A stretch of DNA of 64,000 bases from Enterococcus lacertideformus (GTDB lineage Bacteria > Bacillota > Bacilli > Lactobacillales > Enterococcaceae), in contig JADAKE010000017.1 in NCBI GenBank assembly GCA_015680865.1, forward strand, positions 124,001 through 188,000. The letters are read 5' to 3'. Below the pieces are notes generated by a model that worked only from the letters and a program-made list of their open reading frames with translations, was not told where the DNA came from and ran no database searches. Both the position numbers and the translations under genes were made by a program. Shown piece after piece: positions 53,301-63,136 of this stretch. Every line of letters begins with the position of its first letter. The stretch's first letter is position 1.

Positions 53301-54230
53301 TTATTTCTTTTTTAATTCAATTTTTACATTTTCTTTTTGAGATGTTGGACTACCCTCTGCTTCTAATTGCTTACCCAATTCTTTAATGTATTCTCTTAAT
53401 GGACCGCCAACTTCTGGATGAGTCAAGCCATATTCAATACTTGTTTTCATAAAACCAAATTTATCACCTACATCGTAACGCTCTCCTATAAATTTACGAG
53501 CAAATACTCGTTGTGTTTTATTGAGTGTATCAATCGCATCCGTTAACTGGATCTCGTTGCCTGCTCCAGGTTTTTGTTCAGATAATACATCAAAGATTTC
53601 AGGAGTCAATAAATAGCGACCAATAATTGCTAAATTACTTGGTGCTTTACTTGGTTCTGGTTTTTCAACAAAGTTCTTCACATTGAATAAGCCCTCTTCC
53701 AATTCTTCACCTGGATTGATAATTCCATATTTCGATGTTTCTTTTTGGGGAACTTCCATTACCGCAATCGTTGAAGCATGTGTCCGCTCATAGTCATCGA
53801 TCAATTGTTGGGTTAAAGGAACTTCATCTTCCATGATATCGTCTCCTAACATGACAACAAATGGTTCATTACCGATAAATGCGCGAGCTTGTAAGACTGC
53901 ATGTCCTAACCCTTTTGGATGTGATTGACGAATAAAGTGAAGATTGACATCTGTTGTTTCTTCTACCAATTTCAATAATTCTGTTTTGCCTTTTTCACTT
54001 AAGTTCGTTTCTAATTCAATATTTGAATCAAAGTGGTCTTCAATTGGTCGTTTTGCCTTACCAGTGACGATCAAAATGTCTTCAATACCTGATTTCAGTG
54101 CTTCTTCAACAATAAATTGGATTGTTGGTTTGTCCACAATTGGAAGCATTTCTTTTGCCATTGCTTTTGTTGCAGGTAAGAATCTTGTACCTAACCCTGC
54201 TGCTGGAATTACTGCTTTTTTTACTTTCAT
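53301..54230 (-). CDS. galU: UTP-glucose-1-phosphate uridylyltransferase
   Basis: Makes UDP-glucose for glycolipids, teichoic acids and capsule. 309 residues with the nucleotidyltransferase signature [19 protein letters not shown] at 12-30, the VEKP motif near 190 and [11 protein letters not shown] near 225. GAGGAGAG before the ATG. Last gene of the hprK-lgt-gpsA-galU run. Intact. Confidence 0.96.
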   Translation of the reverse strand: MKVKKAVIPAAGLGTRFLPATKAMAKEMLPIVDKPTIQFIVEEALKSGIEDILIVTGKAKRPIEDHFDSNIELETNLSEKGKTELLKLVEETTDVNLHFIRQSHPKGLGHAVLQARAFIGNEPFVVMLGDDIMEDEVPLTQQLIDDYERTHASTIAVMEVPQKETSKYGIINPGEELEEGLFNVKNFVEKPEPSKAPSNLAIIGRYLLTPEIFDVLSEQKPGAGNEIQLTDAIDTLNKTQRVFARKFIGERYDVGDKFGFMKTSIEYGLTHPEVGGPLREYIKELGKQLEAEGSPTSQKENVKIELKKK

Positions 54231-54244
54231 GTGACATCTCTCCT

Positions 54245-55270
54245 CTAAAAAATTGATAGTGAAAATTCATTTTCTTTTTTTCCATCGCGCAACATGATTT
54301 CTCTTGCTGCAATTTTTACGTCTTTATTTCTATAAAGTACTTCATAAATGGTTTGAGTAATTGGCATTTCAATACTCATAGTGTGAGCAAGTTCTCTTGC
54401 AGCTTTTGTCGTATGAACTCCTTCCACAATCATGCCCATATTTTCCAAGACTTCGTCTAACGCTCGCCCTTTTCCTAATAAATTGCCTGCACGCCAATTT
54501 CTAGAATGGACACTTGTACAAGTAACAATCAAATCCCCTACACCAATGAGACCTATAAAAGTTAAAGGGTTGGCTCCCATGGCTACACCTAATCGGCTGA
54601 TTTCAGCTAACCCTCTTGTCATAATTGCTGCTTTTGCATTATCTCCAAAACCTAAACCATGAATTGCTCCTGCTCCGATCGCAATAATATTTTTTAAAGC
54701 TGCGCCCATTTCTACACCAACTACATCAGGATTTGTATAAATCCTGAAATATTGATTCATAAAAAGCGTTTGGACGAAGCTGGCTGCTTGATGATCCGTA
54801 CTAGCTGCTGTAATTGTTGTAATGTCATGCTTAGCTACCTCTTCTGCGTGACTAGGACCAGATAATACAGCAATGGCTTGACGTTTTTCAGCCGGTAGCT
54901 CTTCTAAAAGGATCTCTGAGATACGTTTATGCGTATGCTGTTCCAAACCTTTACTTGCATGGATAATCACTGGACGTGTATTCAGTTTATCAATTACTTG
55001 TTGTGCAACTGAGCGAATGGCTTTTGTAGGTGTGACAAATAACAAAGCATCGACATCTTGTACTGCTTTTTCGATATCATTAAATGCACAGATCGAACTT
55101 GGTAATGTATGACCGGGTAAATATTTTTGATTGGTATGTTGTTGGTTGATTTCATCGACTTGAGATTGTCGGTGTCCCCAAATTCGTACATCATGTCCAT
55201 TTTCAGCAAGAACTTGTGCTAGAGCTATTCCCCAAGAACCTGCACCTAAAACTGCCACCCTATATTTCAT
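54245..55270 (-). CDS. gpsA: Glycerol-3-phosphate dehydrogenase (NAD(P)+)
   Basis: Reduces dihydroxyacetone phosphate to sn-glycerol-3-phosphate for phospholipid and lipoteichoic acid synthesis. 341 residues. [11 protein letters not shown]ossmann motif at 9-18, SGPSHAEEV near 140 and the catalytic lysine in [13 protein letters not shown] near 192. AGGAG site. Lies between lgt and galU with a short gap on each side. Intact. Confidence 0.96.
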   Translation of the reverse strand: MKYRVAVLGAGSWGIALAQVLAENGHDVRIWGHRQSQVDEINQQHTNQKYLPGHTLPSSICAFNDIEKAVQDVDALLFVTPTKAIRSVAQQVIDKLNTRPVIIHASKGLEQHTHKRISEILLEELPAEKRQAIAVLSGPSHAEEVAKHDITTITAASTDHQAASFVQTLFMNQYFRIYTNPDVVGVEMGAALKNIIAIGAGAIHGLGFGDNAKAAIMTRGLAEISRLGVAMGANPLTFIGLIGVGDLIVTCTSVHSRNWRAGNLLGKGRALDEVLENMGMIVEGVHTTKAARELAHTMSIEMPITQTIYEVLYRNKDVKIAAREIMLRDGKKENEFSLSIF

Positions 55271-55313
55271 TTTACCACTCCTGCTATTTTTTTCATTTTT
55301 TTCGCTCTCAAAT

Positions 55314-56144
55314 TTAGATAATAAATTGATTTTTCCCTAAAGTACGATCGTAATCTGGCAGACTTTCTTTTTTTCTACGCCATATAAACAAAATAATCGT
55401 TCCAATAAATAAAAATGCTGACAACAATTGAGAGATTCGAATCACTCCTAGGAAGTACAAGCTATCTGTTCGCAATCCTTCGATGAAAAAACGACCAAAA
55501 CTATACCACATGACATAGACAAGCAATACTTCCCCTTTTTTCAATAACTGTTTTTTATTTCTTAAAAATAAAAGCAAAATAAACCCAATCAAACTCCAAA
55601 CAGATTCATACAAAAATGTTGGTTGGCGATAAAAGCCTTCGATATACATGTTGTCAATGATCATTTTAGGAAGGTGTAGATTTTCCAAAAAGACTCTTGT
55701 TGTAACTGGACCATATGCTTCATGATTCATAAAATTGCCCCAACGCCCAATTGCTTGAGCTAATAATACACTAGGGGCTGCAATATCTAAAAATGTCCAC
55801 ATTGAAATAAATTGGTATTTAGTAAAGAAATAGAGTGTAATAGCGCATGCAATCAAACCACCATAAATCGCTAATCCGCCAGAACGGATATTGAAGATTT
55901 GAATAGGATCCGCTAAATACTGAGGTAAATCAAATAAAATATAATACAAACGTGCACCAATGATAGCAATCGGTAATCCCCATAACATAAAATCAGTTAC
56001 ATCGTCTGCTTTCAATCCAACCCGTACAGCCTCTCGACTGCTAAGCCACATTGCAATAACTATTCCTGATACGATAATCAATGCATACCAATAAATTGGT
56101 ATACCTAAAAGGTCAAACGCCACTCGGTCGATTTGCGCTAACAT
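55314..56144 (-). CDS. lgt: Prolipoprotein diacylglyceryl transferase
   Basis: Membrane enzyme that transfers diacylglycerol from phosphatidylglycerol to the lipobox cysteine. 276 residues with seven predicted hydrophobic segments and the Lgt signature AIGRWGNFMNHEAYG near 140. The start MLAQIDRVAFDLLGIPIYWYAL is typical. AAGGAGTG upstream. Directly follows hprK, as in many Bacilli. Intact. Confidence 0.95.
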   Translation of the reverse strand: MLAQIDRVAFDLLGIPIYWYALIIVSGIVIAMWLSSREAVRVGLKADDVTDFMLWGLPIAIIGARLYYILFDLPQYLADPIQIFNIRSGGLAIYGGLIACAITLYFFTKYQFISMWTFLDIAAPSVLLAQAIGRWGNFMNHEAYGPVTTRVFLENLHLPKMIIDNMYIEGFYRQPTFLYESVWSLIGFILLLFLRNKKQLLKKGEVLLVYVMWYSFGRFFIEGLRTDSLYFLGVIRISQLLSAFLFIGTIILFIWRRKKESLPDYDRTLGKNQFII

Positions 56145-56161
56145 GTTCCCACTCCTTGCTA

Positions 56162-57097
56162 TTATTCCCCTGAATTTTCTTCAATAAGACGACTTAATCG
56201 TTCTTCAAAAGTCTTAGTGGCATCAAATCCCATCGTCTTCGCACGGAAATTCATTGCAGCAACCTCGATGATGATTGCCACATTTCGACCGGTCTTTACA
56301 GGTATCTTAATTTGTGGGATACCGACTTCTGCAATTTCTACTGAAGTGTCTTCGGAACCCAATCGATCATATTTTTTGTCTTTGGCCCAAGCTTCTAAAT
56401 ATACTGCTAATTGAACTTGCATCGAGCCTCGGACAGCACTTGCACCAAATAAGTTCATCACATCAATGATGCCAATTCCTCTGATCTCAATCAGATGTTC
56501 TAAAATTTTGGGCGGTTCACCAATGACCGTTAGCTCATCTTGTTGGTAAACGTCAACTCGATCATCTGCAATCAGGCGATGCCCACGTTTGATCAGTTCT
56601 AATGCCGTCTCACTTTTACCGATCCCACTATCTCCTTGAATCAGCACACCTAATCCATATACATCGACTAATACACCATGAACACTTGTTCTAGGTGCTA
56701 AACGACCATCTAAATAACTGGATAATTCACCGAGTAAGCGTGAGGTAGAGATAGGAGAACGTAATACAGCCATGCCATATTCATTTGCCGCTTGAATCAT
56801 TTCCTCAGAAGCAGGTAACCCTCGGGAAATAATAAAAGCCGGCATATCCTCACTACACAATCTTCTCATAATCATCAGTCTTTCTTCTGGCATCATTCGT
56901 TCAGCAAAACTGATTTCTTTACTTCCAAATAATTGCAGGCGATCATGTGAGTAATAATTAAAATATCCGGTCAATTCTAATCCAGGTCGTGAGATGTCGC
57001 CAGTTACGATAACACGTTCCAAGCTCTGTTCATCGCCAGTTACGATTTCTAATGATAATTTTTCTACTAATTGGCTTACTTTTACAATTTCTGCCAT
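56162..57097 (-). CDS. hprK: HPr kinase/phosphorylase
   Basis: Phosphorylates HPr at Ser46 (catabolite repression through CcpA, encoded 8 kb away) and reverses it with phosphate. 311 residues. P-loop [16 protein letters not shown] near 155 and the signature [15 protein letters not shown] near 205. Complete C-terminal helix. The ATG follows ATGAGGT. The liaXYZ terminator separates it from liaZ. Intact. Confidence 0.96.
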   Translation of the reverse strand: MAEIVKVSQLVEKLSLEIVTGDEQSLERVIVTGDISRPGLELTGYFNYYSHDRLQLFGSKEISFAERMMPEERLMIMRRLCSEDMPAFIISRGLPASEEMIQAANEYGMAVLRSPISTSRLLGELSSYLDGRLAPRTSVHGVLVDVYGLGVLIQGDSGIGKSETALELIKRGHRLIADDRVDVYQQDELTVIGEPPKILEHLIEIRGIGIIDVMNLFGASAVRGSMQVQLAVYLEAWAKDKKYDRLGSEDTSVEIAEVGIPQIKIPVKTGRNVAIIIEVAAMNFRAKTMGFDATKTFEERLSRLIEENSGE

Positions 57098-57222
57098 TCG
57101 TGTTACCTCATTTCTATTAGAGTGTTCTCTTTCATTTTATCATTGTCTAACAAAAAGTACTACCAAATTAAAAAAACGTTTTATTTTAAAAATTTTTCTT
57201 TTATTCTATATAACAAAAAGGA

Positions 57223-57260
57223 GACATCCACAAAAATTAAAAATGATTTTTGTGGATGTC
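57223..57260 (-). terminator. Terminator of liaXYZ
   Basis: 15-bp perfect stem GACATCCACAAAAAT with its complement, 8-base loop, followed by CCTTTTTG on the minus strand. Confidence 0.85.
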
Positions 57261-57289
57261 CCCTGATATTCACTGCTTTTTGCTAAAAT

Positions 57290-57640
57290 CTAACGTCTAG
57301 TGTTATGCTCACTAACAATCATATTTACTACCGACATAATTACAGCTACAAGAAAAGCCGCCCCAAATGAGGCAAATGCAAAATTATGAGCTCCTATAAA
57401 GAAGGAAGTCATTTTAAGAATTGCTGCATTAATAACAAAAGTAAATAAACCGAGGGTAAATAAGGTAAACGGCAGAGATAGAATGGTTAGAATCGGTTTG
57501 ACAAACATATTCAATATAGATAAAACGAAACTTGCCAAAATGGCAGTCCAAATACTCTATACATAAATCATATTTGGAAAAATCACTGCCAGTGAGATAA
57601 ACGTCAGCGTATTAACGATGATGCGTTGAATGTAAGACAT
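57290..57640 (-). pseudogene. liaZ: LiaZ-like phage-holin-family membrane protein, amber stop
   Basis: Third gene of the daptomycin-response operon. 116 codons from ATG 57640, which overlaps the liaY stop (TAATG). Four hydrophobic segments of the YvlD/holin-like family (FVLSILNMFVKPILTILSLPF, LFTLGLFTFVINAAIL). TAG at 57559-57557 replaces a codon (probably lysine, AAG) after VIFPNMIYV, about codon 28, frame intact. A restart at a later TTG or ATG would lack the first helix. Confidence 0.82.
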
Positions 57641-57945
57641 TAAAAGTAACTCCATTCGTCATCATCGATTTTTTCTGCTTCTTTACGCTTTTTTGTTTGT
57701 TCACGGTAATTATTATTTTCATAATATTGATTCTCATGACCATAATACGTACGTTTGTTCCTTCCAGAAGGGATGATCAAAGCCAATAAGATATACAAAA
57801 TAATTGGACTTCCAAAAGCTACTAAACTTAAGAAGACATAAATTACACGAACGACCGTTGGATCGACACCAAGGTATTCTGCTATGCCAGCTAATGTACC
57901 AGTTAAAACGATATTTTTATTTGATTTTGTCAGTTTCCTTTTCAT
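57640..57945 (-). CDS. liaY: LiaY-like PspC-domain protein
   Basis: 101 residues from ATG 57945, with AGAGGTG upstream. A GTG three codons earlier is part of that site. PspC domain: KLTKSNKNIVLTGTLAGIAEYLGVDPTVVRVIYV, then a membrane helix, then a charged tail rich in Tyr, Asn and Glu. In E. faecalis LiaY works with LiaX and LiaZ in membrane remodelling after antimicrobial peptide or daptomycin stress. Intact; stop overlaps liaZ start. Confidence 0.87.
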   Translation of the reverse strand: MKRKLTKSNKNIVLTGTLAGIAEYLGVDPTVVRVIYVFLSLVAFGSPIILYILLALIIPSGRNKRTYYGHENQYYENNNYREQTKKRKEAEKIDDDEWSYF

Positions 57946-58150
57946 TTTTTTCACCTCTGTTCTATCATTTTAATAGAAGAAAAAGATAGTGACAATAGGA
58001 AGAGATCCCTTTTCTTCACTCTTTTTCTAAGTGATTTCATCATCTATATGTCTAAGGAACTAATCCTCAGCAATCATTCAAAAACAACTGATCAAATCTA
58101 ATCTTGCTTGTTTTCTTATAACTGCTGAGATTAATCAATTCCTTTCATTC

Positions 58151-59722
58151 CTATTTATCTGTATCTTTTAAATAAATACTACCAGTTGTCGTCGATAGTT
58201 GAATTCTAGCCACTTCATCTTCTGATAAGCGACGAAATTGTAACATTTGATTTGTCCGTTCTTTTTTCTCACGGATCACTTCGTAATCGGAAAGTCGGCT
58301 ATTGATACTTCCTAAACTTGTTTTAGCATTACCTTCCATTCCGATTTCAATTGGCAACGCTGCTTTCACATTACCATTCACTGAGCTTGCTTCAATTTTT
58401 TTCAAATGATCTTCTTTCATTGTTAAACGCACATCTCCATTGACTAAAGAGACTGAAAGATTCTCAGGTGTAGCCCCTACTGTCACTGTTCCATTAACCG
58501 TTTCAATGATTGAATCTAAGATATCGCCATTTTTAACTTCAATATTGCCATTGACACCTTCTATTTCAAGCATCGTCGCATTTAATTGCTGGATCAAAAT
58601 GTTGCCGTTCGTTGATTTTGTATAAATATCTTTTCCTTCTAATTCCTCAATCGTGATATTCCCATTCAATAGTTTGATTGCTGTATGGTCATATACTCGT
58701 TGTGGTAGATAAAAAACAAGATCTGCACGTACACGTTTATTAGGGATTTGGAACGAGATATGCTCATCATTCACTTCGATTTGACTACGTTCTAAAAAGG
58801 CTTCGAATGGCTCTGCATTCATTTTACCGTATAATTTGATTTTTGCTTCAACTTTGACATCTTCGCTTGCCCAAGTTTTCAATGTCACATTCCCATTGGC
58901 TGCTTTGATATCAATAATACTTGCAACTGGTGCTTCATAGTAAAATTCTTGCTCGAATTTTGTTGTCGCAATACCTGGAACTCTTAGATTAACATCTTTC
59001 CATTCCATATTCTCATTAACGGTTTCTGAAACAGTCTGGAAAGTTTTCTTTAAGAATTTCCCTAATTGAGAGCCTGCTTCAGACATTTTTTCGCCTACTT
59101 GATTTAGGGTATCATTCGCCTGCTCTTTCCAATCATCTGGAAGATCAAACTTTCCTGTAAAGGTCTCTTTCTTTTCTGACCATTGGTTCCTACGAATGTC
59201 TTTTAATTCCGCTTCTAATTTTAGCTGTTCATTTGTTAACTGAACACCAGTAGCTTCTAATTCTTTGATTTCTTCTTCTAATACTTTTCTTTGAGTTATT
59301 TCTTCTTCACTTAATTGATCTAATTCTTCTTTTGTATTGAGCTGCATCAATGTTTCCTGTTTTTCATTGCGTGCTGCTTTATTTTTTGCTAATTCTTCGT
59401 TGACTTCATCTAAATGAGCGGAAGTTTTATTTGCTTGAGTAGCCAACTCATCTAAAATGCGTTCCAAGTTTTCTTGATCTTCTCTTTCCTTTTGTTTTGG
59501 ATCAGCATTAAAATGGATTTCTTCTGTTTTTCCATTCTCCAATTCGTCAATCAATTGACTTGTTTGATCTTTTTCCTTGTGACTAGCGGTTACTCTATCT
59601 GCTTCTTTTGCAATTTGTTTTTCATCTTTTTCAGTTGCCATGCTTTCTAATAAATCTAAGCCTTCTTCAGTTGAAAGGATTCCTTTTTTTACTAAATCTA
59701 AAATACGTTCTCTTTCTTTCAT
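58151..59722 (-). CDS. liaX: LiaX-like envelope stress protein (DUF4097 beta domain)
   Basis: 523 residues from ATG 59722 (MKERERILDLVKKGILSTEEG), with GGAGG 8 bases upstream. N-terminal short SHOCT-like segment, then a long charged coiled-coil (about 60-230), then a repetitive beta-solenoid-like C-terminus with recurring xxVNGNxxV turns (DIKAANGNVTLK, IKLLNGNITIEEL, STNGNILIQQ, GVNGNIEV), typical of DUF4097. In E. faecalis LiaX is a LiaR-controlled sentinel for daptomycin and host peptides. Intact, although downstream liaZ is not. Confidence 0.87.
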   Translation of the reverse strand: MKERERILDLVKKGILSTEEGLDLLESMATEKDEKQIAKEADRVTASHKEKDQTSQLIDELENGKTEEIHFNADPKQKEREDQENLERILDELATQANKTSAHLDEVNEELAKNKAARNEKQETLMQLNTKEELDQLSEEEITQRKVLEEEIKELEATGVQLTNEQLKLEAELKDIRRNQWSEKKETFTGKFDLPDDWKEQANDTLNQVGEKMSEAGSQLGKFLKKTFQTVSETVNENMEWKDVNLRVPGIATTKFEQEFYYEAPVASIIDIKAANGNVTLKTWASEDVKVEAKIKLYGKMNAEPFEAFLERSQIEVNDEHISFQIPNKRVRADLVFYLPQRVYDHTAIKLLNGNITIEELEGKDIYTKSTNGNILIQQLNATMLEIEGVNGNIEVKNGDILDSIIETVNGTVTVGATPENLSVSLVNGDVRLTMKEDHLKKIEASSVNGNVKAALPIEIGMEGNAKTSLGSINSRLSDYEVIREKKERTNQMLQFRRLSEDEVARIQLSTTTGSIYLKDTDK

Positions 59723-59774
59723 GGAAATTGCCTCCTTGAGCAAAAATAGTTTGCAAGCTTTTCCTTACATTTGT

Positions 59775-59838
59775 ATTATGCACTGAATAGCAGAAAAAGT
59801 CATAGGACTTAAGTTGTAACTTTTACTCAAACTTGAGT
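59775..59838 (-). promoter_or_regulatory. Probable liaX promoter with two palindromes
   Basis: On the minus strand ATGACT (59803-59798), 17-base spacer, CATAAT (59780-59775). A palindrome AAGTC-CTAT-GACTT (59797-59810) overlaps the -35, and a second, ACTCAA-GT-TTGAGT on the minus strand (59825-59838), lies 14 bases further upstream. These are candidate response-regulator (LiaR) sites by position; no match to a defined consensus is claimed. Confidence 0.5.
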
Positions 59839-59879
59839 TGCTTAACCCTTTAATTACTTATTGAACCACCAAAGCAACA

Positions 59880-60575
59880 CTCTTTATAACTTTTATGAAC
59901 TATGTACGAACATTGTGTGAATTAAAAAATAATTGGATAAATGACCATAGATAGCGTATAACACAAATCAGGATAATCAGTAAAAATATATTTCCAACAA
60001 TAAAACATCCGATATTGCCAATACCCTCTTTTAAATTACTATAAATAAACCGACGTAAAAAAAGTGGCATTTGATGATAACCGTTGTGCTTCAAACGAAA
60101 TTTTTCTTCACAAGTAAGTACAAGCATATCGTAATAACAATTTGAAGTGGATCACGCGGAAAAAAGGTCTTGGAGAATCCAGCCATCAATGTATATTGTT
60201 TATTCCCCGATGACAAATTGCGCATGCCATTTTTATCGATCCTTACACTCTTGTTTTCAATATTATTATAGCTATACTCAGCTTCTTAGCTCTTAATATT
60301 TTTTATATCTGACTGATTTGCCTCTAAGTATCTTTGATAGATCTTTGATAGACCTCTGGAAACTTTTATTCTTTTAACTAAAGATAGATCCTTTCCCCAA
60401 CGACGATCATTCTCAGTAAAACATTATAAAGTAAATGTTCTTGAAATATGCCCGTATAAGCTAGAATGAACCCAAATAACATTGTTAGAATCAGCATTCG
60501 CTATCAATAATAATTTTGATACATTCTTTTTATCGTACGCTTATAATAAGCAAAATCTTGCGCAACAAATTTCAT
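59880..60575 (-). pseudogene. Decayed membrane protein gene
   Basis: ATG 60575 with AAAGGAGTG upstream starts MKFVAQDFAYYKRTIKRMY, then two adjacent stops. Readable blocks in changing frames follow: ILTMLFGFILAYTGIF, VKRIKVSRGLSKIYQRYLEA, RIDKNGMRNLSSGNKQYT, FFPRDPLQIVITICLYLL and finally RLKHNGYHQMPLFLRRFIYS with a last membrane helix. At least four interruptions, so older decay than the single-hit pseudogenes elsewhere. I do not recognise the family. Overall it looks like a 230-residue protein with a helix at each end. Confidence 0.6.
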
Positions 60576-60744
60576 CTTCTTTCACTCCTTTTCATACTTA
60601 TGTTCTTAATTATAATTAATCTATTTGAAAAAAACAAAAAAATGTCAGTCAGATTTTGATCAAACGAGGGTAAAGCAGCAACTGTATCTTTCTACTAATT
60701 AGAGTCAATATCATTCACTCTTTATTTTCTATTTTATAGAAAAA

Positions 60745-60795
60745 AAACCGAATAGTCCCTAAATCACTGCTCCTTTTTTGGGGATTCTTCGGTTT
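60745..60795 (-). terminator. Terminator of the pst-phoU operon
   Basis: AAACCGAA/TTCGGTTT outer pairing and TCCC/GGGA inner pairing, followed by TTTTTTTCTATAAA on the minus strand, about 60 bases after the phoU stop. Confidence 0.75.
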
Positions 60796-60851
60796 CTTTT
60801 TTATAACTCAAACTTTAAAAGTAAATTCATATCAGTATCTTAATAGTAGGA

Positions 60852-61529
60852 TTAAAAAATCTCGTTATGATTTGAATTCAATTCGGTGATTTTTCCTGTA
60901 GCCAAATATACAATCCATTCACAAATATTCGTTACATAATCACCGATACGTTCTAGATAGCTAGCAACATTTAAATAGTCTGTCCCACTGATTACTGTTT
61001 CTGGATCAGACTGCATATTCTTGATGGTTGCATTGTAGATACGATTGAAATAGTCATTCACACGTTTATCCATATTGGCGATCGTCCTAGCATCTTTTTT
61101 ATCTGTTTTGACATAAGCCACTAGTACATTGTCAACCATTTTTTTTACATAATCCGACATATCAGAAATTTCTTTTTCAATTTCTGGTATTCTTGTTTGA
61201 CCTTTGACACGGATGGTTGATTTGGCAACAGAAACAGCATGGTCTGCCATACGCTCCAAATCAGAACTTGCTTTCATGACAGTAATGATCATTCGCAGGT
61301 CTGTAGTCACTGGTTGTTGTAAAGCAATCATTTCAAAACTTTTTTTCTCTAAACGCGTTTCCATATCATTAATTTTGATGTCATTTTCAATAACTTCTTG
61401 CGCAAGTGCTTTATCATGTTTGATGTAGGAACGAACTGATTTATGCACTGCACTACTTACCATCATCCCCATCTCATAAAATTGATTATGAAGATTAAGT
61501 AGTTCTTCTTCAAACTGTGTTCGTAACAT
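60852..61529 (-). CDS. phoU: Phosphate signalling/transport regulator PhoU
   Basis: 225 residues, two PhoU repeats of three helices each, with EVIENDIKINDMETRLEKKSFEMIALQQPV in the first and the RIGDYVTNICEWIVYL motif ending the second. It links the Pst transporter to phosphate signalling and restrains uptake. AAGGAGGAAA upstream of the ATG. Last gene of the leftward pst operon. No two-component genes are in view. Confidence 0.94.
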   Translation of the reverse strand: MLRTQFEEELLNLHNQFYEMGMMVSSAVHKSVRSYIKHDKALAQEVIENDIKINDMETRLEKKSFEMIALQQPVTTDLRMIITVMKASSDLERMADHAVSVAKSTIRVKGQTRIPEIEKEISDMSDYVKKMVDNVLVAYVKTDKKDARTIANMDKRVNDYFNRIYNATIKNMQSDPETVISGTDYLNVASYLERIGDYVTNICEWIVYLATGKITELNSNHNEIF

Positions 61530-61541
61530 TTCGTTTCCTCC

Positions 61542-62300
61542 TTATCCAAATCGTCCTGAGATATAATCTTCTGTTTCTTGTTTTTCTGGATTCATGAAGA
61601 TTTTTTTCGTATTATTAAATTCGATTAAATTTCCATCTAAGAAAAAAGCAGTTTTATCAGAAATCCGCGAAGCTTGGGACATATTATGTGTAACTATAAT
61701 CATAGTATATCTTTCTTTTAATTCCAAGAGCATACTTTCAATTTTCCCAGTTGAGACAGGGTCAAGTGCACTTGTCGGTTCATCTAATAAAATGATGTCC
61801 GGATTCACCGCTAATACTCTTGCGATACAAACTCGTTGCTGTTGTCCACCTGACAAAGATAAGGCACTTTTATGAAGTTTGTCTTTCACATCTTCCCAGA
61901 CAGAAGCAGCTTTTAAACTTTCTTCAACAACTTGATCAAGTACTTTTTTATCTTTTTCTCCCTTCAATTTTAAACCATAGATGACATTTTCATAAATAGA
62001 AAAGGGAAAAGGATTTGGTTGTTGAAACACCATACCGATTTCTTTTCGCAATTCAACTATGTCAGTTTTGGGACCATAGATATCTTTTTCTTTGTAAAGA
62101 ACACTTCCAGTGATCGTTACCCCAGGAATCAAGTCATTCATTCGATTCAACGAACGTAGATACGTTGATTTACCACAGCCGGAAGGACCGATCATCGCAG
62201 TAATTTCGCCTTTATTGAAACTAAGATCAATACCTTTTAATGCTTCTTTTTTCCCATAATATAAGTGAAGATCTTTTGATGAGATAATTTCTTTTGCCAT
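61542..62300 (-). CDS. pstB2: Phosphate ABC transporter ATP-binding protein (second copy)
   Basis: 252 residues: Walker [15 protein letters not shown], signature [16 protein letters not shown], Walker [15 protein letters not shown]-loop IIVTHNM. About half of the residues match the upstream PstB. Two adjacent pstB genes are common in lactic acid bacteria. 15 bases separate it from pstB1. Intact. Confidence 0.95.
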   Translation of the reverse strand: MAKEIISSKDLHLYYGKKEALKGIDLSFNKGEITAMIGPSGCGKSTYLRSLNRMNDLIPGVTITGSVLYKEKDIYGPKTDIVELRKEIGMVFQQPNPFPFSIYENVIYGLKLKGEKDKKVLDQVVEESLKAASVWEDVKDKLHKSALSLSGGQQQRVCIARVLAVNPDIILLDEPTSALDPVSTGKIESMLLELKERYTMIIVTHNMSQASRISDKTAFFLDGNLIEFNNTKKIFMNPEKQETEDYISGRFG

Positions 62301-62315
62301 AACGAGTCCTCCGTC

Positions 62316-63122
62316 TTACCCAAAATAACCTGATACATAGTCTTCAGTCGCCTGGATTTTTGGTCTAGTAAATATCTTATTCGTTTTATCATATTCGATT
62401 GCTTTTCCTAAATAGAAAAAGGCTGTATAGTCGCTGATCCGAGCTGCTTGCTGCATGTTGTGAGTAACAATGATAATCGTATAATCATCTTTTAAATTGA
62501 CTAATGTTTCTTCAACTGTTCCCGTAGATATTGGGTCCAACGCACTGGCCGGTTCATCCAACAATAAAATATCTGGTTTCATGGCAATCGCACGAGCAAT
62601 ACACAAACGTTGTTGTTGTCCACCTGATAACGCTAATGCACTTTTATCAAGACTATCTTTTACTTGATCCCACAATGCAGCTTGTTTCAAACTTGTTTCG
62701 ACGATCTCATCTAGTTTTTTCTTATTTTTTTCACCATGTTGCTTAAAAGCAAATGTGATATTCTCATAGATTGATTTACTAAATGGATTAGGACGCTGGA
62801 AAACCATACCAATTCGCTTACGCATTTCGTACACATCAATTTGTGGCGCATTGATATCTACTTCTTTATACATGATCTTTCCAGTAACTTTTGTGTTAGC
62901 TATACCATCATTCATTCGATTCAACGAACGTAAATACGTTGATTTACCACAGCCAGAAGGTCCAATCAAAGCAGTAATTTTTTTCTTTTCAAATTCTAGC
63001 TCTACCCCTTTGATCGCTTCGTTATCGCCATACCAAACATGAAGATCATCTGTGTACAAGGCTACTTCTTTTTCTTGTCCCATCTTGATGATATTTCTTT
63101 CATTCCAATTGTATTCTTTCAT
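62316..63122 (-). CDS. pstB1: Phosphate ABC transporter ATP-binding protein (first copy)
   Basis: 268 residues from ATG 63122 (AAGGAG upstream). Same motifs as the other copy: [56 protein letters not shown]. It has about 15 extra N-terminal residues. Energises PstC-PstA. Downstream of pstA by 14 bases. Confidence 0.95.
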   Translation of the reverse strand: MKEYNWNERNIIKMGQEKEVALYTDDLHVWYGDNEAIKGVELEFEKKKITALIGPSGCGKSTYLRSLNRMNDGIANTKVTGKIMYKEVDINAPQIDVYEMRKRIGMVFQRPNPFSKSIYENITFAFKQHGEKNKKKLDEIVETSLKQAALWDQVKDSLDKSALALSGGQQQRLCIARAIAMKPDILLLDEPASALDPISTGTVEETLVNLKDDYTIIIVTHNMQQAARISDYTAFFYLGKAIEYDKTNKIFTRPKIQATEDYVSGYFG

Positions 63123-63136
63123 CTTATTTCTTCTCC

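Noticed and set aside
61542..63122. Two adjacent pstB genes as an unusual duplication
   Set aside because: Tandem, diverged pstB copies are common in lactic acid bacteria and enterococci.
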